A stretch of 64,000 bases of DNA from Corella eumyota (Eukaryota > Chordata > Ascidiacea > Phlebobranchia > Corellidae), in NCBI GenBank assembly GCA_963082875.1, contig OY720102.1, forward strand, positions 3,844,001 through 3,908,000, given 5' to 3'. The position numbers were made by a program, and so were the translations under genes. The notes beneath the pieces were generated by a model. That model was not told where the DNA came from. It ran no database searches and saw only the letters and a list, made by a program, of their open reading frames with translations. Below are positions 48,001 through 60,886 of the stretch, piece after piece (position 1 is the stretch's first letter; every line of letters starts with the position of its first letter).

Positions 48001-51000
48001 TTTCGCAAAATTTCAAATCCCAAAATTAAACATCTTATTTGATGCGCATACCCCTAACTAACATAAGAAATAAAGAAATTTGCGAAAAAATCCAAAAATA
48101 AAAAAGCTATGGCAAATAATTATTGTTCTCCCCCACCCCCATAAATTGGTACTATATAAAGTGGGCCAATAAAAATTTCAAAAAAATGTTAAAATTTAAA
48201 TCGAATTTAAACCAAACCAATAGAACCGCACTGGTCTAAATATCCTATTTCAAAAAAATTATGAAAAAATATTTAATATTAATAAAGTTATGACATATTT
48301 ACTAAATTTTCGAAAAATTTCAAATCCCGAAATTAAACATCTTTTTGATGCGCATTGCCCTAACTTACATAAAAGATAAAGAAATTTGCAAAAAAATCCA
48401 AAAATAAAAAAGTTAGGGCAAAAAATTATTGCCCCCCCCTCCACCCTATATATTGGTACTATATAAAGTGGGCCAATAAAAATTTCAAAAAAATTTAAAA
48501 ATTTAAATCGAATTTAAACCAAACCAATAGAACCGCACTGGTCTAAATATCCTATTTCAAAAAAATTATGAAAAAATATTTAATATTAATAAAGTTATGA
48601 CATATTTACTAAATTTTCGCAAATTTCAAATCCCGAAATTAAACATCTTATTTGATGCGCATTGCCATAACTAACATAAGAGATAAAGAAATTTGCGAAA
48701 AAATCCAAAAATAAAAAAGTTAGGGCAAATAATTATTGCCCTCCCCCACCCCCCCCTATAAATTGGTACTATATAAAGTGGGCCAATAAAAATTTCAAAA
48801 AAATTTAAAAATTTAAATCGAAATTAAACCAAACCAATAGAACCGCACAGGTCTGAATATCCTATTTCAAAAAAATTTTGAAAAAATATTTAATATTAAT
48901 AAAGTTATGACATGTTTACTAAATTTTCGCAAAATTTCAAATCCCGAAATTAAACATCTTATTTGATGCGCATTGCCCTAACTAACATAAAAGATAAAGA
49001 AATTTGCGAAAAAATCCAAAAATAAAAAAGTTAGGGCAAAAAATTATTGCCCCCCCCCATATATTGGTACTATATAAAGTGGACCAATAAAAATTTCAAA
49101 ATAAGTTGAAAAATTTAAATCAAATTTAAACCAAACCAATAGAACCACACTGGTCTAAATATCCTATTTCAAAAAAATTATGAAAAAATATTTAATATTA
49201 ATAAAGTTATGACATATTTACTAAATTTTCGCAAAATTTCAAATCCCGAAATTAAACATCTTATGTGATGCGCATTGCCCTAACTAACATAAAAGATAAA
49301 GAAATTTGCGAAAAAATCCAAAAATAAAAAAGTTAGGGCAAAAAATTATTGCCCCCCCCCCCCCATATATTGGTACTATATAAAGTGGACCAATAAAAAT
49401 TTCAAAATAAGTTGAAAACTTTAAATCGAATTTAAACCAAACCAATAGAACCACACTGGTCTAAATATCCTATTTCAAAAAAATTATGAAAAAATATTTA
49501 ATATTAATAAAGTTATGACATATTTACTAAATTTTCGCAAAATTTCAAATCCCGAAATTAAACATCTTATTTGATGCGCATTGCCCTAACTAACATAAAA
49601 GATAAAGAAATTTGCGAAAAAATCCAAAAATAAAAAAGTTAGGGCAAATAATTATTGCCCCCCCCCCCCCCCCCCCCATAAATTGGTACTATATAAAGTG
49701 GGCCAATAAAAATTTAAAAAAAATTGAAAAAATTAAATCGAATTTAAACCAAACCAATAGAACCGCACAGGTCTGAATATCCTATTTCAAAAAAATTATG
49801 AAAAAATATTTAATATTAATAAAGTTTTGACATATTTACTAAATTTTTGTAAAATTTTAAATCCCGAAATCAAACGTCTTAATTGATGCGCATTGCCCTA
49901 ACTAACATAAGAGATAAAGAAATTTGCGAAAAAATCCAAAAATAAAAAAGTTAGGGCAAAAAATTATTGCCCCACACATATATTGGTACTAAATAAAGTG
50001 GGCCAATAAAAATTTCAAAAAAATTGAAAACTTTAAATCGAATTTAAACCATACCAATAGAACCGCACTGGTCTAAATATTCTATTTCAAAAAAATTATA
50101 AAAAAATATTTAATATTAATAAAGTTATGACATATTTACTAAATTTTCGCAAAATTTCAAATCCCGAAATTAAACATCTTATTTGATGCGCATTGCCCTA
50201 AATAACATAAGAGATAAAGAAATTTGCGAAAAAATCCAAAAATAAAAAAGTTAGGGCAAATAATTATTGTCCCCCTCTCTCCATAAATTGGTACTATATA
50301 AAGTGGGCCAATAAAAATTTCAAATAAATTGAAAAATTTAAATCGAATTTAAACCAAACCAATAGAACCGCATAAGTCTGAATATCCTATATCAAAAAAA
50401 TTATGAAAAAATATTTAATATTAATAAAGTTATGACATATTTACTAAATTTTCGCAAAATTTCAAATCCCGAAATTAAACATCTTATTTGATGCGCATTG
50501 CCCTAACTTATATAAAAGATAAAGAAATTTGCGAAAAAATCCAAAAATAAAAAAGTTAGGGCAAAAAATTATTGCCCCCCCCCCTCCCTATATATTGGTA
50601 CTATATAAAGTGGGCCAATAAAAATTTCAAAAAAATTTAAAAATTTAAATCGAATTTAAACCAAACCAATAGAACCGCACTGGTCTAAATATCCTATTTC
50701 AAAAAAATTATGAAAAAATATTTAATATTAATAAAGTTATGACATATTTACTAAATTTTCGAAAAATTTCAAATCCCGAAATTAAACATCTTTTTGATGC
50801 GCATTGCCCTAACTTACATAAAAGATAAAGAAATTTGCAAAAAAATCCAAAAATAAAAAAGTTAGGGCAAAAAATTATTGCCCCCCCCTCCACCCTATAT
50901 ATTGGTACTATATAAAGTGGGCCAATAAAAATTTCAAAAAAATTTAAAAATTTAAATCGAATTTAAACCAAACCAATAGAACCGCACTGGTCTAAATATC

Positions 51001-54000
51001 CTATTTCAAAAAAATTATGAAAAAATATTTAATATTAATAAAGTTATGACATATTTACTAAATTTTCGCAAATTTCAAATCCCGAAATTAAACATCTTAT
51101 TTGATGCGCATTGCCATAACTAACATAAGAGATAAAGAAATTTGCGAAAAAATCCAAAAATAAAAAAGTTAGGGCAAATAATTATTGCCCTCCCCCACCC
51201 CCCCCTATAAATTGGTACTATATAAAGTGGGCCAATAAAAATTTCAAAAAAATTTAAAAATTTAAATCGAAATTAAACCAAACCAATAGAACCGCACAGG
51301 TCTGAATATCCTATTTCAAAAAAATTTTGAAAAAATATTTAATATTAATAAAGTTATGACATGTTTACTAAATTTTCGCAAAATTTCAAATCCCGAAATT
51401 AAACATCTTATTTGATGCGCATTGCCCTAACTAACATAAAAGATAAAGAAATTTGCGAAAAAATCCAAAAATAAAAAAGTTAGGGCAAAAAATTATTGCC
51501 CCCCCCCATATATTGGTACTATATAAAGTGGACCAATAAAAATTTCAAAATAAGTTGAAAAATTTAAATCAAATTTAAACCAAACCAATAGAACCACACT
51601 GGTCTAAATATCCTATTTCAAAAAAATTATGAAAAAATATTTAATATTAATAAAGTTATGACATATTTACTAAATTTTCGCAAAATTTCAAATCCCGAAA
51701 TTAAACATCTTATGTGATGCGCATTGCCCTAACTAACATAAAAGATAAAGAAATTTGCGAAAAAATCCAAAAATAAAAAAGTTAGGGCAAAAAATTATTG
51801 CCCCCCCCCCCATATATTGGTACTATATAAAGTGGACCAATAAAAATTTCAAAATAAGTTGAAAACTTTAAATCGAATTTAAACCAAACCAATAGAACCA
51901 CACTGGTCTAAATATCCTATTTCAAAAAAATTATGAAAAAATATTTAATATTAATAAAGTTATGACATATTTACTAAATTTTCGCAAAATTTCAAATCCC
52001 GAAATTAAACATCTTATTTGATGCGCATTGCCCTAACTAACATAAAAGATAAAGAAATTTGCGAAAAAATCCAAAAATAAAAAAGTTAGGGCAAATAATT
52101 ATTGCCCCCCCCCCCCCATAAATTGGTACTATATAAAGTGGGCCAATAAAAATTTTAAAAAAATTGAAAAAATTAAATCGAATTTAAACCAAACCAATAG
52201 AACCGCACAGGTCTGAATATCCTATTTCAAAAAAATTATGAAAAAATATTTAATATTAATAAAGTTTTGACATATTTACTAAATTTTTGTAAAATTTTAA
52301 ATCCCGAAATCAAACGTCTTAATTGATGCGCATTGCCCTAACTAACATAAAAGATAAAGAAATTTGCGAAAAGATCCAAAAATAAAAAAGTTAGGGCAAA
52401 AAATTATTGCCCCCCCCCCCCCATAAATTGGTACTATATAAAGTGGGCCAATAAAAATTTCAAAAAAATTGAAAAATTTAAATCAAATTTAAACCAAACC
52501 AATAGAACCGCACTGGTCTAAATATCCTATTTCAAAAAAATTATGAAAAAATATTTAATATTAATAAAGTTATGACATATTTACTAAATTTTCGCAAAAT
52601 TTCAAATCCCGAAATTAAACATCTTATTTGATGCGCATTGCCCTAACTAACATAAAAGATAAAGAAATTTGCGAAAAAATCCAAAAATAAAAAAGTTAGG
52701 GCAAAAAATGATTGCCCCCCCCATATATTGGTACTATATAAAGTGGACCAATAAAAATTTCAAAATAAGTTGAAAAATTTAAATCGAATTTAAACCAAAC
52801 CAATAGAACCACACTGGTCTAAATATCCTATTTCAAAAAAATTATGAAAAAATATTTAATATTAATAAAGTTATGACATATTTACTAAATTTTCGCAAAA
52901 TTTCAAATCCCGAAATTAAACATCTTATTTGATGCGCATTGCCCTAACTAACATAAAAGATAAAGAAATTTGCGAAAAAATTCAAAAATAAAAAAGTTAG
53001 GGCAAAAAATTATTGCCCCCCCCCCCCCATATATTGGTACTATATAAAGTGGACCAATAAAAATTTCAAAATAAGTTGAAAAATTTAAATCGAATTTAAA
53101 CCAAACCAATAGAACCACACTGGTCTAAATATCCTATTTCAAAAAAATTATGAAAAAATATTTAATATTAATAAAGTTATGACATATTTACTAAATTTTC
53201 GCAAAATTTCAAATCCCGAAATTAAACATCTTATGTGATGCGCATTGCCCTAACTAACATAAAAGATAAAGAAATTTGCGAAAAAATCCAAAAATAAAAA
53301 AGTTAGGGCAAAAAATTATTGCCCCCCCCCCCCATATATTGGTACTATATAAAGTGGACCAATAAAAATTTCAAAATAAGTTGAAAACTTTAAATCGAAT
53401 TTAAACCAAACCAATAGAACCACACTGGTCTAAATATCCTATTTCAAAAAAATTATGAAAAAATATTTAATATTAATAAAGTTATGACATATTTACTAAA
53501 TTTTCGCAAAATTTCAAATCCCGAAATTAAACATCTTATTTGATGCGCATTGCCCTAACTAACATAAAAGATAAAGAAATTTGCGAAAAAATCCAAAAAT
53601 AAAAAAGTTAGGGCAAAAAATGATTGCCCCCCCCATATATTGGTACTATATAAAGTGGACCAATAAAAATTTCAAAATAAGTTGAAAAATTTAAATCGAA
53701 TTTAAACCAAACCAATAGAACCACACTGGTCTAAATATCCTATTTCAAAAAAATTATGAAAAAATATTTAATATTAATAAAGTTATGACATATTTACTAA
53801 ATTTTCGCAAAATTTCAAATCCCGAAATTAAACATCTTATTTGATGCGCATTGCCATAACTAACATAAAAGATAAAGAAATTTGCGAAAAAATTCAAAAA
53901 TAAAAAAGTTAGGGCAAAAAATTATTGCCCCCCCCCCCCATATATTGGTACTATATAAAGTGGACCAATAAAAATTTCAAAATAAGTTGAAAAATTTAAA

Positions 54001-57000
54001 TCGAATTTAAACCAAACCAATAGAACCACACTGGTCTAAATATCCTATTTCAAAAAAATTATGAAAAAATATTTAATATTAATAAAGTTATGACATATTT
54101 ACTAAATTTTCGCAAAATTTCAAATCCCGAAATTAAACATCTTATTTGATGCGCATTGCCCTAACTAACATAAAAGATAAAGAAATTTGCGAAAAAATTC
54201 AAAAATAAAAAAGTTAGGGCAAAAAATTATTGCCCCCCCCCCCCCCCATATATTGGTACTATATAAAGTGGACCAATAAAAATTTCAAAATAAGTTGAAA
54301 AATTTAAATCGAATTTAAACCAAACCAATAGAACCACACTGGTCTAAATAACCTATTTCAAAAAAATTATGAAAAAATATTTAATATTAATAAAGTTATG
54401 ACATATTTACTGAATTTTCGCAAAATTTCAAATCCCGAAATTAAACATCTTATTTGATGCGCATTGCCCTAACTAACATAAAAGATAAAGAAATTTGCGA
54501 AAAAATCCAAAAATAAAAAAGTTAGGGCAAATAATTATTGCCCCCCCCCCCCCCATAAATTGGTACTATATAAAGTGGGCCAATAAAAATTTCAAAAAAA
54601 TTGAAAAAATTAAATCGAATTTAAACCAAACCAATAGAACCGCACAGGTCTGAATATCCTATTTCAAAAAAATTATGAAAAAATATTTAATATTAATAAA
54701 GTTTTGACATATTTACTAAATTTTTGTAAAATTTTAAATCCCGAAATCAAACATCTTATTTGATGCGCATTGCCCTAACTAACATAAGAGATAAAAAAAT
54801 TTGCGAAAAAATCCAAAAATAAAAAAGTTAGGGCAAATAATTATTGCCCCCCCCCCCCCTCCATAAATTGGTACTATATAAAGTGTACCAATAAAAATTT
54901 CAAAAAAAGTTGAAAAATTTAAATCGAATTTAAACTAAACCAATAGAACCGCACAGGTCTAAATATCCTATTTCAAAAAAATTATGAAAAAATATTTAAT
55001 ATTAATAAAGTTATGACATATTTACTAAATTTTCGCAAAATTTCAAATCCCGAAATTAAACATCTTATTTGATGCGCATTGCCCTAACTAACATAAAAGA
55101 TAAAGAAATTTGCGAAAAAATCCAAAAATAAAAAAGTTAGGGCAAATAATTATTGCTCCCCCCCCCCATAAATTGGTACTATATAAAGTGGGCCAATAAA
55201 AATTTCAAAAAAAATGAAAAAATTAAATCGAATTTAAACCAAACCAATAGAACCGCACAGGTCTGAATATCCTATTTCAAAAAAATTATGAAAAAATATT
55301 TAATATTAATAAAGTTTTGACATGTTTACTAAATTTTTGTAAAATTTCAAACTCCGAAATTAAACATCTTATTTGATGCGCATTGCCCTAACTAACATAA
55401 AAGATAAAGAAATTTGCGAAAAAATCCAAAAATAAAAAAGTTAGGGCAAAAAATGATTGCCCCCCCCATATATTGGTACTATATAAAGTGGACCAATAAA
55501 AATTTCAAAATAAGTTGAAAAATTTAAATCGAATTTAAACCAAACCAATAGAACCACACTGGTCTAAATATCCTATTTCAAAAAAATTATGAAAAAATAT
55601 TTAATATTAATAAAGTTATGACATATTTACTAAATTTTCGCAAAATTTCAAATCCCGAAATTAAACATCTTATTTGATGCGCATTGCCCTAACTAACATA
55701 AAAGATAAAGAAATTTGCGAAAAAATTCAAAAATAAAAAAGTTAGGGCAAAAAATTATTGCCCCCCCCCCCCATATATTGGTACTATATAAAGTGGGCCA
55801 ATAAAAATTTCAAAAAAATTGAAAAATTTAAATCAAATTTAAACCAAACCAATAGAACTGCACTGGTCTAAATATCCTATTTCAAAAAAATTATGAAAAA
55901 ATATTTAATATTAATAAAGTTATGACATATTTACTAAATTTTCGCAAAATTTCAAATCCCGAAATTAAACATCTTATTTGATGCGCATTGCCCTAACTAA
56001 CATAAAAGATAAAGAAATTTGCGAAAAAATCCAAAAATAAAAAAGTTAGGGCAAAAAATTATTGCCCCCCCCATATATTGGTACTATATAAAATGGACCA
56101 ATAAAAATTTCAAAATAAGTTGAAAAATTTAAATCGAATTTAAACCAAACCAATAGAACCACACTGGTCTAAATATCTTATTTCAAAAAAATTATGAAAA
56201 AATATTTAATATTAATAAAGTTATGACATATTTACTAAATTTTCGCAAAATTTCAAATCCCGAAATTAAACATCTTTTTTGATGCGCATTGCCCTAACTA
56301 ACATAAAAGATAAAGAAATTTGCGAAAAAATCCAAAAATAAAAAAGTTAGGGCAAAAAATTATTGCCCCCCCCCCCCCCATATATTGGTACTATATAAAG
56401 TGGACCAATAAAAATTTCAAAATAAGTTGAAAAATTTAAATCGAATTTAAACCAAACCAATAGAACCACACTGGTCTAAATACCCTATTTCAAAAAAATT
56501 ATGAAAAAATATTTAATATTAATAAAGTTATGACATATTTACTAAATTTTCGCAAAATTTCAAATCCCGAAATTAAACATCTTATTTGATGCGCATTGCC
56601 CTAACTAACATAAAAGATAAAGAAATTTGCGAAAAAATCCAAAAATAAAAAAGTTAGGGCAAAAAATTATTGCCCCCCCCCCCCCCCATATATTGGTACT
56701 ATATAAAGTGGACCAATAAAAATTTCAAAATAAGTTGAAAAATTTAAATCGAATTTAAACCAAACCAATAGAACCACACTGGTCTAAATATCCTATTTCA
56801 AAAAAATTATGAAAAAATATTTAATATTAATAAAGTTATGACATATTTACTAAATTTTCGCAAAATTTCAAATCCCGAAATTAAACATCTTATTTGATGC
56901 GCATTGCCCTAACTAACATAAAAGATAAAGAAATTTGCGAAAAAATCCAAAAATAAAAAAGTTAGGGCAAATAATTATTGCCCCCCCCCCCCCATAAATT

Positions 57001-57994
57001 GGTACTATATAAAGTGGGCCAATAAAAATTTCAAAAAAATTGAAAAAATTAAATCGAATTTAAACCAAACCAATAGAACCGCACAGGTCTGAATATCCTA
57101 TTTCAAAAAAATTATGAAAAAATATTTAATATTAATAAAGTTTTGGCATATTTACTAAATTTTTGTAAAATTTTAAATCCCGAAATCAAACGTCTTAATT
57201 GATGCGCATTGCCCTAACTAACATAAAAGATAAAGAAATTTGCGAAAAAATCCAAAAATAAAAAAGTTAGGGCAAAAAATTATTGCCCCCCCCCCCCCAT
57301 AAATTGGTACTATATAAAGTGGGCCAATAAAAATTTCAAAAAAATTGAAAAATTTAAATCAAATTTAAACCAAACCAATAGAACCGCACTGGTCTAAATA
57401 TCCTATTTCAAAAAAATTATGAAAAAATATTTAATATTAATAAAGTTATGACATATTTACTAAATTTTCGCAAAATTTCAAATCCCGAAATTAAACATCT
57501 TATTTGATGTGCATTGCCCTAACTAACATAAAAGATAAAGAAATTTGCGAAAAAATCCAAAAATAAAAAAGTTAGGGCAAAAAATTATTGCCCCCCCCCC
57601 CCCCATAAATTGGTACTATATAAAGTGGGCCAATAAAAATTTCAAAAAAATTGAAAAATTTAAATCAAATTTAAACCAAACCAATAGAACCGCACTGGTC
57701 TAAATATCCTATTTCAAAAAAATTATGAAAAAATATTTAATATTAATAAAGTTATGACATATTTACTAAATTTTGCAAAATTTCAAATCCCGAAATTAAA
57801 CATCTTATTTGATGTGCATTGCCCTAACTAACCTAAAAGATAAAGAAATTTGCGAAAAAATCCAAAATTAGAAAAGTTAGGGCAAAAAATTATTGCCCCC
57901 CCCCATAAATTGGTACTATATAAAGTGGGCCAATAAAAATTTCAAAAAAATTTTTAATATTGATAAAGTTATGACATTTTACTAAATTTTCAAA
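45087..57994 (+). repeat. Satellite block 3, ~300-bp monomers
   Basis: Forward monomers that repeat the order of variants in block 2 with offsets of about 11.43, 10.83 and 13.3-13.58 kb. Examples: the shortened CATATTTTCGCAAAAT at about 34447 and 45885; TTTGATCACATTGCC at about 35991 and 47427; the 37427 variant at 48259 and again at 50708. It is an independent copy of block 2 changed by later monomer gains and losses. It includes both monomer subtypes and C runs up to 20 (about 49658). Confidence 0.95.
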
Positions 57995-58180
57995 AAGGCA
58001 ATGCGCATAAAATAAAATGTTTAATTTAGAGAATTAAAATTTTGCGAAAATTTAGTAAATATCTCATAACTTTATTAATAATGAATATTTTTTCATAATT
58101 TTGTCGAAATAGAATATTCGGACTAGTGCGGTTCTATTGGTTTGGTTTAAACTCAATTTAAAATTTTTAATTTTTTTGGT
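57995..58180 (-). repeat. Reverse partial monomer beside module D
   Basis: Near-identical to 44420-44606, 13575 bp downstream. Confidence 0.85.
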
Positions 58181-58660
58181 AGTCAGTTAGTACACGTCGA
58201 AAATTTTCGGCCCAAATTTCCAAAATTTATTTACCCCAAATTGGCCAAAACTTTGTCAGAATGTGAAATAGGAGGCGCTAAATCGAATAAAAGTATTCAC
58301 ATCGCTCTATCTTATGAAGTTTTTAAGTAATTTAACAATTTGTGCAAAAAAATCGAAAAAATGACCAAATTTGATGATTTTTAGCGATTTCTGGCCATTT
58401 TTTCAAAATTTTCATAAAAATCGCAATTTTTGAAAATCGATTTTCTAAAAAAAAAAGTTCTTCTTTGGTATTTTTGATTTAATTTGTTATATCTTTTGTA
58501 TTTGTGATTTAACTGTCTAACTAACTAATTTTACTTCTGCCCAGATTCGAACCTGACAACAATAGGTCTACAACTACCTCAAACATAACCACTCGGCCAC
58601 GAGAGAACTTCAAAATATGCTGCGAAAACTTCAATGTAAGTGCGCAACTCGAAATACTTA
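58181..58660 (-). repeat. tRNA-like module D (reverse)
   Basis: Near-identical to module C (one difference noticed: GTTATGTCTTTTG against GTTATATCTTTTG). On the minus strand the A box is at 58599-58589 and the B box at 58553-58543. The offset from C is 13575 bp. Confidence 0.9.
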
Positions 58661-59479
58661 AAAAAAAAATTGAAAATTTTAAATCGAATTTAAACCAAAC
58701 CAATAGAACCGCACTGGTCTAAATATCCTATATCGAAAAAACTATTTAATTATTGCCCCCCCCCCCCCCATAAATTGGTACTATATAAAGTGGGCCAATA
58801 AAAATTTCAAAAAAATTGAAAAATTTAAATCGAATTTAAACCAAACCAATAGAACCGCACAGGTCTGAATATCCTATTTCAAAAAAATTATGAAAAAATA
58901 TTTAATATTAATAAAGTTATGACATATTTACTAAATTTTCGCAAAATTTTAAATCCCGAAATTAAACATCTTATTTGATGCGCATTGCCCTAACTAACAT
59001 AAGAGATAAAGAAATTTGCGAAAAAATTAAAAAAGTTAGGGCAAAAAATTATTGTCCCCCCCCCCCATAAATTGGTACTATATAAAGTGGGCCAATAAAA
59101 ATTTCCAAAAAATTTAAATCGAATTTAAACCAAACCAATAGAACCGCACTGGTCTGAATATCCTATTTCAAAAAAATTATGTAAAAATATTTAATATTGA
59201 TAAAGTTATGACATATTTACTAAATTTTTGTAAAATTTCAAACTCCGAAATTAAACATCTTATTTGATGCGCATTGCCCTAACTAACATAAGAAATAAAG
59301 AAATTTGCGAAAAAATCCAAAAATAAAAAAGTTAGGGCAAAAAATTATTGCCCCCCCCCATATATTGGTACTATATAAAGTGGGCCAATAAAAATTTCAA
59401 AAATATTGAAAAATTTAAATCGAACAAAAAAATTATGAAAAAATATTCAATATTAATAAAGTTATGAGATATTTACTAA
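58661..59479 (+). repeat. Satellite block 4, right-hand monomers
   Basis: Nearly three forward monomers, more varied than the core (for example a shortened GAAAAAATTAAAAAAGTTAG near 59020). They end at a strand switch near 59480. Confidence 0.85.
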
Positions 59480-59793
59480 TTGGTTTTATTGGTTTGGTTT
59501 AAATTCGATTTAAATTTTTCAATTTTTTTGAAATTTTTATTGGCCCACTTTATATAGTACCAATATAGAGGGGAGGGGGGGGCAATACTTTTTTGCCCTA
59601 ACTTTTTTATTTTTGGACTTTTTCGCAAATTTCTTTATTTCTTATGTTAGTTAGGGCAATGCGCATCAAATAAAATGTTTAATTTTGGAATTTGAAATTT
59701 TACAAAAATTTAGTAAATATGTCATAACTTTATCAATATTAAATATTTTTACATAATTTTTTTGAAATAGGATATTTAGACCAGTGCGGTTCT
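59480..59793 (-). repeat. Reverse monomer at right edge of array
   Basis: One reverse monomer (TTATATAGTACCAATATAGA, a G-rich tract near 59570, AGTGCGGTTCT) ends the array at 59793. It mirrors the reverse monomers at the left side. Confidence 0.85.
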
Positions 59794-59893
59794 TTCTTTT
59801 TGTGCTGCATATATTTCTTTAAAAAAAACATCTTATCAGGCAAAATCAAGTGTCGTTAAGGGGCCGCTACAAATTTGACATAAACAATTTAAA
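59792..59893 (-). pseudogene. Scrap of MIPOL1 exon 7 / intron 5-like sequence
   Basis: The minus strand shows exon 7 words (AAGAAATATATGCAGCACAA) joined to intron 5 words (GGCCCCTTAACG, GATTTTGCCTGATAAGATG). It matches the order in the inverted copy at 18570-19365, with exon 6 and its introns missing. It abuts the satellite with a TTCTT overlap. Part of the intron 5 match could instead be a dispersed repeat. Confidence 0.65.
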
Positions 59894-60886
59894 ATGTAGT
59901 ACGTTCATACTGCAGGTATTATAGTAAAGTGAATTTAAAATCTAAATTTTTCTTTTAAACTCATATACAAAACTACATGTGCGTCATAGGGTCATCTGAC
60001 GTTAGAATTAGTGAAACTAAAAATTGTACGTAACCTTTTTTTGTTTTTAAATAATACGCAAATTTTTTTATTATTTTCAGCGCTTTTAATAAAAATTTTA
60101 AAAATTGAATTTTTAGAATTTTGATAAAATGTGGTCATAACTTTAAAATTTTTATCATACCGATGTTATTGTCTCTAAATCGATGTTATTGTCTCTAAAT
60201 AATATTAAATAGTATATCAAAATCCTATAACAAAGTTTATTGCGCTATGTCTAACCATGTAGAAAACAAAACAAATAAGTTATTTAATTTAGTTTTATTA
60301 AAATCAAAATATCATTTGTACAACACAAGTATTAAAATTAAAATCATATTTTTGCAAATTGAAAACTAGTTTTTTTGATATCTAGATCCAAAAAAAAAAT
60401 TGGAATGCAGAAAAATATATTAATTCACTTAATAGAACTTATTAAAATAAACTTTTTCTTTTTATGTTTATGAATATTTATTTTTGACAAAAACTGGTAA
60501 AAAAATGCTATAATTAAAGCTTTTGGCTAAAATAAATATGTATATAAATTTATATAATAAACACTGACAATTTAACTAAAATTTGTAGAACACCTGACAA
60601 GTAATTAAAAAAAATATGCATATATAGTAATTAATAGGGAACTTAATTAAACATAGGAACCATGATGGTAGAACTAATTGGTACAAATATATAAATTATT
60701 TATGCACTGTTTGGTTAAATAAAACTGTGAATACAACAATTGCTTTTTACATATTACATAATGAGATTTGTTAAAAATAAAAATATCTTGTATTATCATT
60801 TACAATTGCTATAGAAGTCTGTTTTTGTCAAGTACCAACACTGCACAAAATAGGCAATAAAATAAGAGCAAAATGGAAGGGAGGAA
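59894..60886. other. Spacer and probable 3' region of SLC51A-like gene
   Basis: AT-rich. A 20-bp direct duplication (CGATGTTATTGTCTCTAAAT twice) lies at about 60161-60200. TTTATT (AATAAA on the minus strand) at about 60477 is one possible polyadenylation signal for the minus-strand gene. No other gene seen. Confidence 0.4.

Noticed and set aside
24713-59793. CRISPR-like regular repeats
   Set aside because: Monomers are ~300 bp, head to tail, without unique spacers, in a eukaryotic gene setting.
24713-59793. Telomeric repeat, because of TTAGGG/CCCTAA words
   Set aside because: Only one such word per 300-bp monomer per strand; no tandem hexamers.
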